Shown here: positions 43,481 through 56,600 of the stretch, piece by piece
Position numbering within the stretch: position 1 is the stretch's first letter
Layout of the letters: the number at the start of each line of letters is the position of its first letter
Assembly: GCA_013423325.1 (NCBI GenBank)
Contig: BLJB01000010.1
Coordinates: 124,001-188,000, forward strand
Direction: 5' to 3'
DNA length: 64,000 bases
From: Usnea hakonensis
Lineage: Eukaryota; Ascomycota; Lecanoromycetes; Lecanorales; Parmeliaceae
Notes under the pieces: model-generated
What the model was told of the DNA's origin: nothing
Databases searched by the model: none
What the model saw: only the letters and a program-made list of their open reading frames with translations
Program-made: the position numbers and the translations under genes

Positions 43481-44676
43481 CTAAATCTTGATGGCGCTCT
43501 CCAAGGCCTTGCGCTTCTTTTCCGTTCTGGCAATGGCTTTTTGCCCCATGATGCCCCCGCCCCAGTGACGTTTGGCGTCCTCGTACTTGTCCGAGTAGCC
43601 TTCCTTGATGGTCGAGACGAGCTTGGAGAGCTCGGATTTGTCTTCCGAGCGGACTTCTGTGAGAGCGAGGACGGCTGCGGTCTGGGTTGCGGTCAGTCGT
43701 GCTCAGTAGAGTGCGATTTAGGAGGGTAGAGGGTACCTTTTTGTGCACTACTATGCCTAACCTGGCTTTGCCTTTGACTATGGCGTACGGCACACCCATT
43801 TTCCTGCATAGTGCTGGCAAGAAGATGACGAGCTCGATTGGATCCACGTCATTGGGGATCAGCACCAAGCTCGCTTTCTTGTTTTCGATCAATCCCACCA
43901 CATGGTTGAGACCGTACTTCACGGCGTACGGCTTCTTGCTGACGTCCTCCTTCTTCTTGCCCTCGCTGACGGCTGTGGCCTCTTTGAGCAGGCGCTCCTT
44001 CTTCTCGGCTTTGCTTTCCGGCTTGTATTTGTTGAGGAGCTTGAAGGTTTGGGCGGCGGTGTTGCGGTCGAGCACGTTGGAGAATTGCGCGATCGCGGGG
44101 GGAACTTTGAGGCGGAGGTTGAGGATCTTCTTTTGGCGTTGTAGGCGGACGTATTCCGGCCACTTTACCATGCGCGAGAGGTTGCGGCGGGGTTGGATGT
44201 CTTGGCCTATGCCGAAGTTGCGGGGACGCTTTTCGATTAGGGGGTTCTGCATGTTGTAGGTGGATGGTTAGTACTGTGGAGGTTACGGTCCTCATAAGGT
44301 CGAAGATGCCGGATATCGAAAGGGGGGTAAGGTGGTAATTAGGGGGAAGGAAGCAACTCACCTTCGCGGTCTTCTTGGTAGCCCCGGCCTTACTCTGAGG
44401 GAAAGGCGCCGGGGTGGCTTTCTTGCCTTGCTTGGGAGGCTGTCATTGAGAAAAGGAGATCATCAGCGAATCGCGTTCACCAAGTGAGATCTTCTTTGAA
44501 CTCTAAAGAGACCTCAAGCTGCATTGCTGCAAGCTCGTGGCTCAAGCCTTTTGTTTCTTCACCAATGCTGGTTTGCCCTAGAAGAGCGCAGCAAGCGGCG
44601 GTACGGTCCTCTTGCATCGAGGACGTGCAAAGTCCTGAAGGCTACTTGCGACAGGAGGATGATTGTAGCTTACCAT
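43481..44676 (-). CDS. rpl8: 60S ribosomal protein L8 (eL8, L7Ae family)
   Basis: Exons 44674-44676 (ATG alone), 44362-44439, 43737-44246 and 43481-43681; 263 residues, the usual size. Starts M-PPKQGKKA, with NPLIEKRPRNFGIGQDIQP, the RNA-binding L7Ae core (VVGLIENKKASLVLIPNDVDPIE shortened: GLIENKK, DVDPIELV) and the end RHWGGGIMGQKAIA. The start codon is a three-base exon followed by a 234-bp intron; the next exon begins with CCT in frame. The large-subunit ribosomal protein binds 25S rRNA. Housekeeping, and a good anchor for synteny. Confidence 0.96.
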
Positions 44677-45079
44677 GACTGTCTGTTGCTAATGAATGAA
44701 AAGTGAAGATCTGTAGCGAAGACTGGATGTTTGAATTGGTGTGACCTGAACCTGGTGGGAGCGCTAGCTAAGCGACCTTTAGCGGATATGGCGTCAGCCT
44801 TACAAACACCGGGTAGAAGAAATAAAGTCCCGAGGGCTTACTTGAAGCAAACAACACTCGACTTCAGCTCGCATACCTGCTCATGCCGTTTGTAGCGCGC
44901 TCTTCGACGCGTCCATGTCTCTGCTTCGTGATTACGATATAAGTGCAGAGAACTATTAACACATAATCCGATGAGTGGACGTCAGCTGCAGGCCTAAATG
45001 ATTATTTGACAGAAAGTCGCCGTGAATAAGTTGGGTATTTGCTCCTTCCCAGGGTAGCCTGAAACCAATTTCCCTCGTC
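44677..45079. promoter_or_regulatory. divergent promoter region rpl8 / F-box gene
   Basis: About 400 bp between divergent start codons. A TTAGCAACAGACAG leader precedes the rpl8 ATG. No specific motif identified. Confidence 0.4.
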
Positions 45080-47883
45080 ATGGAAGACTATCGAGGGACA
45101 CCCTTCTCTCCCATGCTCTCTACCAAGATGGATCCTTCCTACAAGGTTGATGAAGGCTACTCTGAGGATACAAGAAGTCAAGATGACCCTGATTTCCCTA
45201 TGAGAATGGAGCCTGACGGAGATGATATGCTCCCAACACACATTGACGCAGTGATGGCGCTCAGCGAGAGTGACAGAAGTGGTGAGTAGCCTACGTTGGC
45301 CCATCATATCACGGCATTTGGTGGATCTTACAAAGCTACACAGAACTTGCGTATAACATCCTACGTACCCTTAGAGTCTCATCGATAGCCTCTGTCGTTG
45401 ATCGTTTGTGGCACCTCTTTCACAAAGATCCGATCTCCGTATTCCCTGCCGAAATCATGTCGCAAATCTTTTCCTGCCTTGACCCCCCAATGTTGCTGCA
45501 AGCCTCTAGGGCCTCGCGAGCTTGGAGAGAAAGAGTTCTCGATAGTGGTTTATGGAAGCAGAAGTTCAAGACTGAAGGATGGGGTTTGAGAACGGACGAG
45601 ATTGAGCGCTTTGAGAACAGCTACAACCAAAGTAGTACAGAATCATGCTCGCCAACTGCAAGAGCGGGGGATAAAAGCGCCGCCAATTTATATAAAGCTT
45701 TGCCTAGGGCATCCCGGCCAATACGCCAGCCTACCCAGAATGCTCATGAGGACAAAGATAGAAACAAGCAAGAATCTGGAGATGACTCCGAAATGGCGGA
45801 CGCCAGCGCGGCCTCCATTGAACGATCACGTCACGAGCCTGCGACGGGTTTCGGGCAGCCGGAACCACCGGACGCACACGGCAAACAGCCCTGGACCGAG
45901 ACTAAGAAGGGAGTGCCCGAGTCGCTGGAAAGTCAGAGACATTCAGATCCTGGGAAGCAACATCTATCGCAGCCTCTCATGCTGTACGCTTCTCCAGGTC
46001 AATCACGGCTAAATTATCATTATGTCTTCAAGCAAAAGCGAAAGCTTGAAGATAATTGGAACAATGGGCAATATAAAAGTTTCCAGCTACCGCATCGGGA
46101 TCACCCTGAGGATGCTCACACGGAGTGCGTGTACACGATACAATATTATGGAAAGCATTTGGTGAGTGGAAGTCGTGACCGCACGCTACGGATCTGGGAC
46201 ATAGATGCACAACGTCTTGTTAGGAAGCCGCTAGAAGGCCATACTGGCTCGGTCCTATGCTTGCAATTTGATGACCGGAAAGAAGAGGACATCATAATAT
46301 CTGGCAGTAGTGATACGCACGTCATCCTGTGGCGTTTCTCGACCGGCGAAATGATAAAGCAGCTCACTAATGCTCATAAGGAGTCAGTGCTGAATCTGAA
46401 ATTCGACAAACGATTCCTTGTGACATGTTCAAAGGACAAAACCATCAAGATATGGAATCGGCATGAGCTACGACCTGGGCACAAAGACTATCCGGTCAAA
46501 GGAGCTCCAGGAGGTGGCCAATGTCCTTCCTACATCCTTGATATGAACACTATAGCGAGCACACTGCGCAGTGGGCGACCTGATGTTGGATTCCAGAACC
46601 ATCTGCTTGACCCATATACTCACTTGATGACGCTTGATCTTCATGGAGCTGCTGTCAATGCCATTCAAATCTACAAGGATCAACTAGTTTCAGCATCCGG
46701 AGACCGAAATCTTAGAGTCTGGAATATACACAGCGGAGAGTGCTCTGCGAAGATCGAAGCCCACGCGAAAGGAATAGCATGCGTCCAGTATGATGGAAAA
46801 AGGATTGTAAGCGGCAGTAGCGACAACACCATTCGGATCTGGGATCCGGCTTCCAAGACCGAAGTGGCTCGCCTAGATGGCCACACGAGGCTAGTACGTA
46901 CGATTCAAGCAGCATTCGCTGACTACCCGGGAGGCAGAGAAAAGCTCGAATCTGAAGCAATGGAAGTCCAGCGTCAGTGGCAGGCCGCCAGTATCGCAGG
47001 ACTAATTCCTCCCAGCTCTGAGCGGCGACGTCCAGGAAACCCCGGATCTCGAAAACCAAAGGACATCAGAAGTGTTGGAGCAAAGATACCTCCAAGCGGA
47101 GGCGGAAGCCCGTGGAGCCGTATTGTCTCAGGTTCCTACGATGAAACTATCATTATTTGGAGAAAGACAGATGATGATGAGTGGGTGGTTGGCCAGAGAC
47201 TGCGTCAAGACGACGCACTTCGAGCTGCTGGCCCTCCCCTTATTCCGCGATCCGACGCCCAAGCACACGCACAAGCGCAGGCACCACAAAATCCACTCAA
47301 CCTCCCAAATCATGCTCCAAACCCTCAAAATAATCAAACACTACCTAGACAGCATTCTCCCCAGGCCTCCGCTGTCCAAGGTCCTCTCCCCGCGCATCAG
47401 ATAGCCCAACAAATGGCGCAAGCTGGTGCTGCATTCCCACAACAAGGTTTGCAATTGAACCAACAGCCCCCTCACCCGAATCAAACTCAGAATACAACGC
47501 AAACCCCCTGGAGTGGTCATGCTTCCGCACGGCGGCTACTAAGAGCGCAGCAGCAAGCAATTGGATCTGGTCCCTTTGCTGTGGGACCATCAAATGCACC
47601 TCAGAATGCTGGTCAAGCAGGGAATGCGCAGAATCCTGCTCCCCATCTCTCGGCACCAGCAACAGCACCTCAGCTCCCCCAACCCCATCACGTGCCACGG
47701 CCTGGACAACCCAATCCAAATGCTGCACAAGTTGGGCAACCCAATGCTAGAGTGTTCAAGTTGCAGTTTGATGCCAGGAGGATCATTTGTTGCTCCCAAG
47801 ATCCGAAGATCGTCGGTTGGGATTTTGCGAATGGGGATGAGCAAATCATTGAGTGCAGCAAATTCTATGCCGCTCCTCAATGA
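45080..47883 (+). CDS. F-box/WD40 protein, FWD-1/beta-TrCP-like
   Basis: Exons 45080-45281 and 45344-47883; 913 residues. F-box near residues 95-145 (SVFPAEIMSQIFSCL..RASRAWRE). A disordered spacer is followed by WD40 repeats ending RIWDID, ILWRFS, KIWNRH, RVWNIH, RIWDPA and IIWRKT. A Gln/Pro/Asn-rich insert of about 170 residues precedes the last repeat (VGWDFA). F-box/WD40 proteins are substrate receptors of SCF ubiquitin ligases. The layout resembles Neurospora FWD-1, which targets the clock protein FRQ, more than the sulfur regulator SconB/Met30. Orthology is likely but not proven. Confidence 0.85.
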
Positions 47884-49661
47884 TAATTTTGAAATTTGAA
47901 TTTGTTTTCTTTGCAGCTTGAGCATTTCTCTATAGCCGGCTGAGCGGGCGTAAAAGGTATAATTAAAAAGGTCAAGAGTGCAGAAGGAGTTTCTAGGTTT
48001 TCTTTTGCATTGATATCCGGTCTGTCTACCCCATTTGTCTAACTGATCTTTGATGTATATACCTTTGTGAAAACTGCTCAGCATTATACATCAACAGCTT
48101 ATTTTCTACTTGCCTCTGTTAGATCATACGACCTCTTGATGTTTGAAGGAGCGCAAAGTCTTTCAACATGACCGATATCCATGGTCCATGATCAACTTTT
48201 CTCGGTCTTTTTACAATAGGCTATCTTGTCTTTACGAGGCGTCGTTAGTTCACCTACGCCTGCACACAGGGAGGTGATAATGACACGTAAAATGTCGCTC
48301 TACTCTGGGATCTAAAAAATGGAGCTCACTTATCCTGCAGAAGTCATCGCAATTGAAGATGCATTTCGAAACGCTCAATACAATCGGATGACGGCTGAGG
48401 TTGCTCACTCTAGCCCTCGATAAGGTTGCCACCCGCGCCACCACCACTCTACGCGTGTCCACGGCTTTTCGGCGTCACAGTACAGGCTAATGACGGCTAT
48501 CTGAGATCTGAGGTCAGGCCTCCCTGACTACCTCTACCCTCTTGGGGATAATTGCCACATCATCTAAGGAGCAAGCTCAGGGTTGCGATGTCGACATCCT
48601 GCACTTCGGATCTTTGTCTTCCGTTTTCATATGCATCAGATAAGCATATTCCATGTGTGTGTAAGCTCGCAATTGCAGCTCAAAAAATGTCCCATTGTCT
48701 AATTCATTCCACAGTAAGTATGATCGATGCTCGAGCAGGCTCATTCTAGAAGGTTAGGAGCAAGAAATACATGAGATGTCAAAGGTTGATAGCTCAAAGA
48801 TGGGAAACGCCAATGAAGCCCTTTGGCTAGGGCATACCATGATACTGTATATTTTCCATTGTCAAGCGCCATGGGTATGAAGTGAGTAAGGTATGAATGA
48901 GTATGAAATGGAGTGTTCCATAAAATCATCGGAGGTCTGATCACCACCCCCGCTAATCCGTCTGCTGTCTAAATATGCACCATTCCCAACATCGTTTAGC
49001 GTCTTGGCACTTAAAAAGGTGAACTTCAGCCAACCCCACAGGTGCATCGAACTCAAACGCTCACTCTACATGCACACACACATCTTCTCACTCCTGCTTT
49101 TTCTGTCTGTGACCGTGAACCTCCTCTCCATTTGATGCTGCATATCCGACCAACACATCATGGATTCTGTTCCCCTCTGACCTTGACCCTACTACTCAAG
49201 ATTGCGACGCACACTCACCGACCAGCTCCAGGCCGCCTGATTGTGACCCTCCGCATTCTTTGTCAGCCCAGCCTTCAACCAAAGGAACATTGGAGCATAG
49301 CACCAAAGCGCCTAGTAGGACATCCCGCAAGGTACTGTGACTCGCTGCATTCCTCGGAAGCTTTGCTGAGCAGGCCACCAAGGTACCCCTTGGTAGTGGT
49401 GACTCGAGGCTTGAAGCGGTCCATTTTCCCAGTCCTTTCGCCAACCCGTTCGGCGTCCTTCATACTCACTATACTTCTCCAGCGCCCTATTTCGCGTCTC
49501 ACAGCCAGATCCCATTGGCCATCAGACATCAGACATAAGACTCTTCCCTAGAAAATTATGCACTCGGAGCAAACCTTAAAGATATAACCACTCCTACTTC
49601 ATCGGCGTATTGAGTTTGTGGGTCTGAAGCAGTCGAAGATCCAGAGAGAGCAATACACGGC
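47884..49661. other. 1.8-kb intergenic
   Basis: Between two same-strand genes. Probably holds the cdc24 promoter and a long 5' leader with small upstream ATGs. No gene recognised. Confidence 0.4.
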
Positions 49662-52600
49662 ATGCTGGCAACAGCGCCGGCGCAGAATCCCTTGGTACCA
49701 AAGAGCATGGCTTCACTACAGGGCCGGGCACACATGAACGGTAGCTCCACATTCTCTGCGTCTGCTGGTATGCCAACCCACAGTAGTCGGCACAATCATC
49801 GCTCTGCCACAAAATCCGATTATGATCGAGACCAGAGTGGGCTCTTCCCTGCCCGACAACCCCCAATTTTCTCACCGCCTTCCCTAGACGAGCCTCCCAG
49901 AATGGGCTCGAGCATCATGAACATCAAAGCTGGTGCCAACAGTTCACTCTATCAAATCTGCACGCGCTTGCGACAGCGGCTAGGAGATGTCCCGGGATTT
50001 GAAGAACACATAACAGAAATGGAGGAGGAGGAGGAGGACTCGGCCGACGAACCCAAAGACCCAGTTACCTTGATGTGGAACTGTTTGCGGCGTGGTTATC
50101 CTCTCATGACTATATACAACGCGTCATTACCAGCGAGACCACTCAAACTCGACGCAACCAAGATTCGCGAAGACAAGGTTGGAAAGGCAACGACATTCAA
50201 ATTTCTGCAAGCATGCATGGCGGAATTCAAGATCCCCCCAACCGAATGCTTTTTCATTACTGACTTATTTGGGGAAGACACTACTGGATTTGTAAAAGTA
50301 GGTATAAATATTTGTCAGCCTTTCCCCAATAGACTAACGCCCTTTGCCGAAGAGGAATCTTAATCACTTCTCATATCTTGAAAGAAGGGTGACTGACATC
50401 ATCTCCAGGTGACGAAGCTTGTGAACCGGGTTTTAGACATTTTGGACAGTAAAGGCCTTTTGAAGCATAACGATCAGCCAACAAAGACTCCAGCCGCAGA
50501 TTCTGCTCCACTTTCTTACAGGGAGAGGATCATCAGTGAAATTGTTGGCAGTGAACGCGATTATATCCAGCATCTCGAGCTACTTCAAGAGTTCAAAAGA
50601 CAAATTACCGGAGCCATCGCGGGTGATGCGATTCACGATATATTCTTGAACCTCAATCAATTACTTGATTTCCAGAGACGATTCTTGGTTAGGATTGAAC
50701 AACAAAACCGCTTGTCTGAAAGCGAACAAAACTGGGGAAAGCTTTTTGCATTCTACAGAGAATCCTTCCGCGTGTACGAACCGTTCATCGCGAATCATCA
50801 TCGTTGCAATGATACTGTACTCAGTTTATGGCCAAAGCTCAAGAAAGCTGATCTAACGAACGAACTGAAAGGCATGGTCGAGACACAATCAATACTTCTT
50901 GGCTTCCTAATCAAACCCTTTCAGCGCCTATCAAAGTACCCCTTATTACTTAATGTACAGTCATTCATTGATAGTAAATCTGGGCATGGTACTAATCAGT
51001 ACCTAGGATTTGGTCAAGCATGGCGGCTATGACCCTGAGAAGCAAAATGACCTCCAAGAAGGTATAGCAGCAGCCAAATCGATATTAGCCCGAGCGGACG
51101 AGGCTGTACAAAAGGAACACCATGCTGCCGCTGTCAACGAGTTGCAGAGCAGGGTCGAAGATTGGAGAGGGCACAGGATCAACCATTTTGGTGAACTCCT
51201 TCACTTCGGCAATTATACGGTCCTAAAGGGAGAGGGTACGAAAGTCGTGGAGAGAGAGGTTAGTGTCATCTTTGATTCCCTGGACCCAGTCACGCGAGCA
51301 ATGGTTTTCTCGCTTTTTATGCATTCCCTGCATCGTGGATTTCAAAACCCCCCGTGCCCACAGACCTGGATGTCGGCTTTGCAGGTTTTGAACCGCAACC
51401 CGCGGGGGAACCATCTCAGCGACTTTGTAAGTATCTCCGAAGATCTGGCTGAGGAGCAGTCTCCTGTTCCCGTGACGCCCAAGGCTCCCTCAAGACTATC
51501 CCTGTTTGCTTCACGCAACAAACGGAACCCTGACACTGCCCAAATCCATTCTCCCAAATCTTCCCAAAAATCCTTGGAACGCCCTTCGTGGAACCCTTTC
51601 CGCCTCAAATTGAAGGGCCGTAGAGACCCTTCATGCGACACGACTGTCACGTCTTCTCCCAGAAGCATCTCCAGCATGGCCTTCCCGGAAGAGTCGAAGA
51701 CGCCTGAGGAGCGGGCAATGAAAATTCTTCAAGATGCCCTCAAGGCTTTAAGGATCGGTACTGGATTTAATTCTGCCTCACCTAAAGGGATGAGTAGAGC
51801 TCTCACCTCGGAGTCAGTGGACAATGCGTATCTGAGACTCATGGACTGGTCTCCTAATGCACCTTTCCGCTCAAAGCCTTCCAAGGGTTGCCCCTCCAAG
51901 TCACTTACCCCTTTGCGCTTCTTGTTGCTCAAATCCATGACTCGAGCGGAACACTTGTACAAGCCTGATGGGGTCTTTAAGAACACTACCCTTTTCTTGT
52001 TCTCCCCCTTGCAATTGCCAAGTCCAATCTTATCCCCAGCGATTAGTGTTACTGCCGTCAAAGCTGCCCCTATTAGAGAAACGATGCCAAGTTCAGATCT
52101 AGAGAGACAAGTTGCTGACGATTTGGCGATCAATTCGCTCGTTCGTGAACAGTATAAAGTCTATCTCTTCGAACGCATACTACTATGTTGCAAAGAGGTC
52201 AATCCCAACAAGTCCAAAAACAAAATGCTGGCAACAAAGCAACCTTTGGTTGACAAGAAGGGGAAACCAAAGCTTCAATTGAAAGGTCGCATATTCATGC
52301 AGAATGTCACGGATGTTGTGACCTTGAGTAAGCATAGTACAAAAGACATTGTTTTCGTTGAGATAACAACTACTGACTTAATGCAGATCAAGGTCAATAT
52401 ACTCTCCAGATCTTCTGGAAAGGTGACCCAGGCGTCGAAAATTTTGTTATCCGGTTCCCTGATGAGATGCAAATGATCAGGTGGCGAGACACAGTGCAGG
52501 GACAGAAGAAGAGTCTTTGTGAGCAGGCAAGGAGTTCCGGTCAGACCGGCACTTCGGCAACAGAATTCAATTATATGAAAGACCAAGTGCTCGTCAAGAA

Positions 52601-53831
52601 TCCGTATCAAGAAGATGATCTGGAAGATGACGAGCCGCATTCTGGTCAAATCACGGGCCCAATTCAATCTTCATTTCCCGGAAGTCGAAATCCTTCAAGC
52701 AACAGTTTGCGCTCAACAGCAGGACTGGGTCGTCCTCCCAAATTCTCGCTTCCGGAGCATACTAACGGGAAGTATGCCCTTCCATTGAGTGTCAATACAA
52801 ATATAGCCCCCGGTACAGCTGCATCACCAGGCGAGTTTCCAGGTAATTCTTATTTCTCGCCAACCAATGACTCGCCAACGTCTATACGCTCAAACTCTCA
52901 GCAGAGCTTTCCTGCGTATACCAGGCAACAGCAGGCTACTAGCCATTGGCCGTATGAAGAGAATAAGCATCTCACGGCTCCAGCCATAGGTCGTGCACCT
53001 TCTCGTGACGGACCGGCTCCACCAAACAGCTATGTGGTTAATGGTCGAACGGTCACTCGGCCATCTCTGCCTGTTATGGCCGCATCTCAAAACCCTCAAC
53101 AACAGCTAGAGCAGCAAGCCCGTCTTCGCTCCAATAGTACTCCTGACATACATAATCCGAATACCTCTGGAGCCAGACGTCCCGGTACTAGCCACCTTCC
53201 AACACAAATGGAGAACGTTCCGATGCCTCCTATTCCGTCACACGTGGTTCAGAATCGAGCTCCCCTCAACCGTAGCCAGACGAGCTCACCGGTCGACAGT
53301 CAATTGCCCACTCGAAGCGCAACCCAGTCTCCTTCGGCATCGAAAAAACGAGCTCAGCGACAGCATCAAGAGCCAATCAGCTATGATTATCAAGGACAGA
53401 GAATGCAGCAGAGCTTCGAGAGCGAGACCCGCGACTATCACACCGGCTACTTTCCTGAAGAGACGATTCAGCTTACTCCACAAAGCACGGAAACTTCTTC
53501 CTCGGCCAATAGCATACTGGATTATCCCAATCAGCTCAAAGTCAGAATTAAATTTGATCCAGAACCAAGCCATGTGACTATCGTCGTTCCTACCTCCATC
53601 AAACATCGTTCCTTGACCGATCGAATTGATTCGAAGATGGCCAAGGTAACAGCAGCATCTATCGCCAAGAACACTGCTCGGCTGCGGTACGAAGACTCGG
53701 ATGGCGATTTCGTCAGCATTAGGAACGACGAAGATGTCCATCTTGCCATTGAAGATTGGGCGACCCAGAACGAACGGCAGATCCTGGAAGGTCCAGCACC
53801 GGACTTCGAGTTGCATTGGCAGCAGAATTGA
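49662..53831 (+). CDS. cdc24: Cdc24 guanine-nucleotide exchange factor for Cdc42
   Basis: Exons 49662-50297, 50409-50954, 51007-52327 and 52387-53831 if no further splicing occurs (1315 residues). An N-terminal calponin-homology-like domain (LYQICTRLRQRLGDVPG..) comes first, then the DH domain (RERIISEIVGSERDYIQHLE..FQRLSKYPLLLNDL, shortened here). A PH domain (GELLHFG..YLFERILLCCKE..GRIFMQNVTD..QIFWKG) and a long disordered region follow. The C-terminal PB1 domain has the acidic OPCA-type motif DSDGDFVSIRNDED. The factor activates Cdc42 at growing tips and binds Bem1 by PB1. An 894-bp segment (51259-52152) interrupts the PH domain; removing it gives about 1017 residues, the family length. 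Confidence 0.93.
51259..52152 (+). other. stop-free, GT..AG-bounded insertion in the cdc24 PH domain
   Basis: The family reads E-R-E directly into Y-x-V-YLFER. Here 298 codons lie between them. The segment starts GTTAGT, ends GAACAG, has a GCTGAC branch-like word about 40 bp before the end, is a multiple of three and has no in-frame stop. A second strong donor, GTAAGT, lies at 51427 in the same phase. It is either a long coding-compatible intron (exitron-like) or a true in-frame insertion rich in Ser, Pro and Lys. Confidence 0.7.
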
Positions 53832-54740
53832 AGCGCGTCCCGCACAGGTCTTGACTGCCGGGACTCTAAGAAGACTACTTCAATCCAGGCTCGCTCCTCG
53901 CGCCCGCGGGTATCCTCTTCATGGCGGGTGTAAGGCGCGATTCCACAACCCTGCCAGCATCTGCGAGGCGTTTTCCGTTCACATTTACAGGCCGAGCGTT
54001 GGCCTTTCCTCCGTCAACCCCTCATGTGGCGCTCGGGCATACATACATTCATGCCTCAGCACCACCACGTTTTTATCATTTTTTTTTTCTGTCAGAGAAA
54101 CATCGTCCACTTCTTGCCATTATCATAGCAATGGTGCACCGGCGCACGGGTAATGAATGGGGTTCCAATGGCAAGGGCGGCATCACCCTTCGACTCCTTC
54201 CTCAAAACGCTCAATGATCTTCATGCGGCTTGGATCTATGTCATGCTCCCCCCCCCCCCCTTAATGCTTGGTCGTGTCTTTCGTTTACGGCTCAGGGTCA
54301 AGGTCTGAAATCCAACCAGTACGTACGTACACGCGTTCAAGAGCGGGAAGCTGAGCTATTGGCAGTCTCCTTTTATGGGGGATGATGGGTGGACGGAGGG
54401 ACGGAGGGAGGGAGGCGTTCTTTCTCTTTTTTTTTCTTTCTTCTCATTGTTCATGGGAGGGAGGATAGAACGATGCCACGATGTCTACGAACGGTCCCAT
54501 GTGTTGCATGCGGGAAATGTATAGCGGAGAAAAACATGCATAGCGTTGAGTAGATGGTAGCATTTTTTTTTTCTTCATGCCCGATGCAAATCGATGAAGA
54601 ATTTCATGACAAAAAATTTTTTCATGTGAAATCAAGTATGTGAGCGCAATGTCGTTAGATCGTGATCCCGTTCCCCTCCCCCAACTTTTCCTGTCCTTCC
54701 AAAGGCCTATCTATAGAAAGGGTAAGCTAGCTCTCAAAAG
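53832..54740. other. intergenic, low complexity
   Basis: About 900 bp between converging genes, with a C-run near 54250, T-runs and GGA-rich sequence at 54390-54420. No gene supported. Confidence 0.4.
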
Positions 54741-55001
54741 CTACTTCCCTGCGCGGTCAAACCCCAAAATCAGCTTGTCGGCCTTGGGATGAGCGGTGAA
54801 GGCATCGACTTGCTCGATACCCTCGTCGTCAACGACATACGTTGTGTAATTCGTGTAGATGGCCGCCGTGATCAATTTCATTTCTGCTCAGGAAAAAATC
54901 GTGTCAGCAGCAGCAACTGCATCCAGAAAGCCTCATTCAATGGCTCATCTCTCTCTTTCTCGCTGCCTCCCAACCAACACAACAGATACAACGAGCGGTA
55001 G

Positions 55002-55033
<32 letters not shown>

Positions 55034-56600
55034 AAAAAGGGAAAGCGGGGGTCACCACATACCTTGCATAGCGAAATTGCTCCCAATACACATCCTGCCC
55101 CCACTGCCAAATGCCCAGAACCACCGCGCCATCTCCGCTTTCTGCTCCTCGTGCGCTTCGAGCCAGCGTTCCGGTTTCCACTTCTCAGGATCCGGGAAAA
55201 CGGAGGCGCGGCGGTGCAGGGTGTAGGCTTGAGCGCTGACGCGCACGCCTGGGGGTAAAGGTGGGGAACCGGCCAGGGAGACGGGTTTGGAGGGCGTGAT
55301 GCGGGGTTGTGGGCCGGGGATGGTGGCGTGGATGCGGAGGGTTTCCATGAGGCAGGCGTGGAGGAGGGGGAGGGCGTCGAGGGATTGGGGGGTTGGAAGG
55401 GAGGCGGTGGTGGAGGGGTGGTTGAGAGGGGGGGTCAGGGTGAGGAGTTCTTCGCGGAGGCGGGATTGGAGGTCTGGGTGGAGGGAGAGTTCGTAGAAGA
55501 GGTAGCATAGTGTTATTCCGCTCGTTTCTTGCCCGGCGAACCACTGGTCTTGGAGCTCGGTGGCGACTTGCAGGTCTTGCGGGTAAGGGAAGGGGGTCTT
55601 GAGGGTGGATTGCTGGACTTGGTTGTAGACGATTGGGGTCGTGATTGGGCGGTTCTCCTCCTCGTCCGGGATTTTGGCGGCAGTGGTGGATTCCTCAGCG
55701 GCTTTTGCGCGGGCGAGAGTCCAGCCTTCGAGGGTGTTGGTGGCTTGTTGCACGAATCTGGGCTCGATGATGGGGCCGATTTTGTTCAGGAGGGATCTTA
55801 AGCCGGGCAGCTCGCCAGACCAGAAACGGTAGGGGCGCCGGGATCTATAGGTGGTGAGGAACTGTTTGCGGGCCGGGACGTCTTGCGTGAAGTTGGTTCC
55901 GTTCTGCAGGCCGAAGATGAAGGCGGTGATGAAGTCCATGGCGATCGCGTGGCCTAGCTCGAGTACGTCAAGGGGTTTCTGTTCTGTGGCAGCGGACTCT
56001 AGGAGTGGTAAGATGCGGGAGAAGATGATCGTCTGGGAGATCTTGTGCATCTCGGGAGAGGATTGCAGGTAGGATTTCGAATAGACGTTGGCGATTACGC
56101 GTCTCCGGTATGCGTGCGGCTTGCTTTCAGCGGTAGAGAACATGCATGGGACGCTTTGAGCATATCGGCGAAGATTAGTCTTAGAGAAGACGGTAAGGGA
56201 AGCTTCTTTACCCAAAGTTATCAAATTGTTCGTACCAAGGCCATTTCTCAAATCCACCAGTGTAGATTGTGCGGAGGCCATTGTCCACGCAATTGACGCT
56301 GATTTCATTGGGCCCAAGTCGGACAATGTCGCCATGTTTGACATGAGCGGCATGAATTGAGCGGTTCTCTTGATCTTTGAACCTCTTTATGAGGATCCAT
56401 AGGGGTGAGAATGGGGAAGTGGGATGGGCGTTGGGGATTTTGGAGAGTGGAGAGATGAAAGCGGGGTAGATGATGTACTTGTAAATCACATAAGGGACAA
56501 CACAGAGGGCTGCTATGATTGTTATGGGAATCATCTTGGGGTGGTCAACTGGCTTCGTGTGAGATTGAATTCGTGAGGTTGGTAAGAAGTAAGCAGGCAT
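54741..56600 (-). CDS. cytochrome P450
   Basis: Exons 56212-56600, 55063-56153 and 54741-54883; 540 residues. A second ATG at 56534 begins right before the anchor helix (MIPITIIAALCVVPYVIY). Motifs: substrate-region FDNFGVPCMFST, YSKSYLQSS, I-helix GQETSGIT, ExxR in METLR, FPDPEKWKPERW, and haem loop FGSGGRMCIG with Cys near 485. The first intron (56154-56211) and the last (54884-55062) restore FDNFG-V and AMQ-E-MKL. The last intron carries a GAA-repeat (about 55005-55035). No biosynthetic partner is adjacent, so its substrate is unknown. It is of a different subfamily from the other two P450s here. Confidence 0.87.

Noticed and set aside
51342..52133. Minus-strand frames in the cdc24 insertion
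   Set aside because: Checked as evidence for an inserted gene, but no family signal. The plus-strand frame is continuous with cdc24.
51259..52152. Intein in cdc24
   Set aside because: The segment lacks the Cys/Ser start, the His-Asn end and the splicing blocks of inteins.
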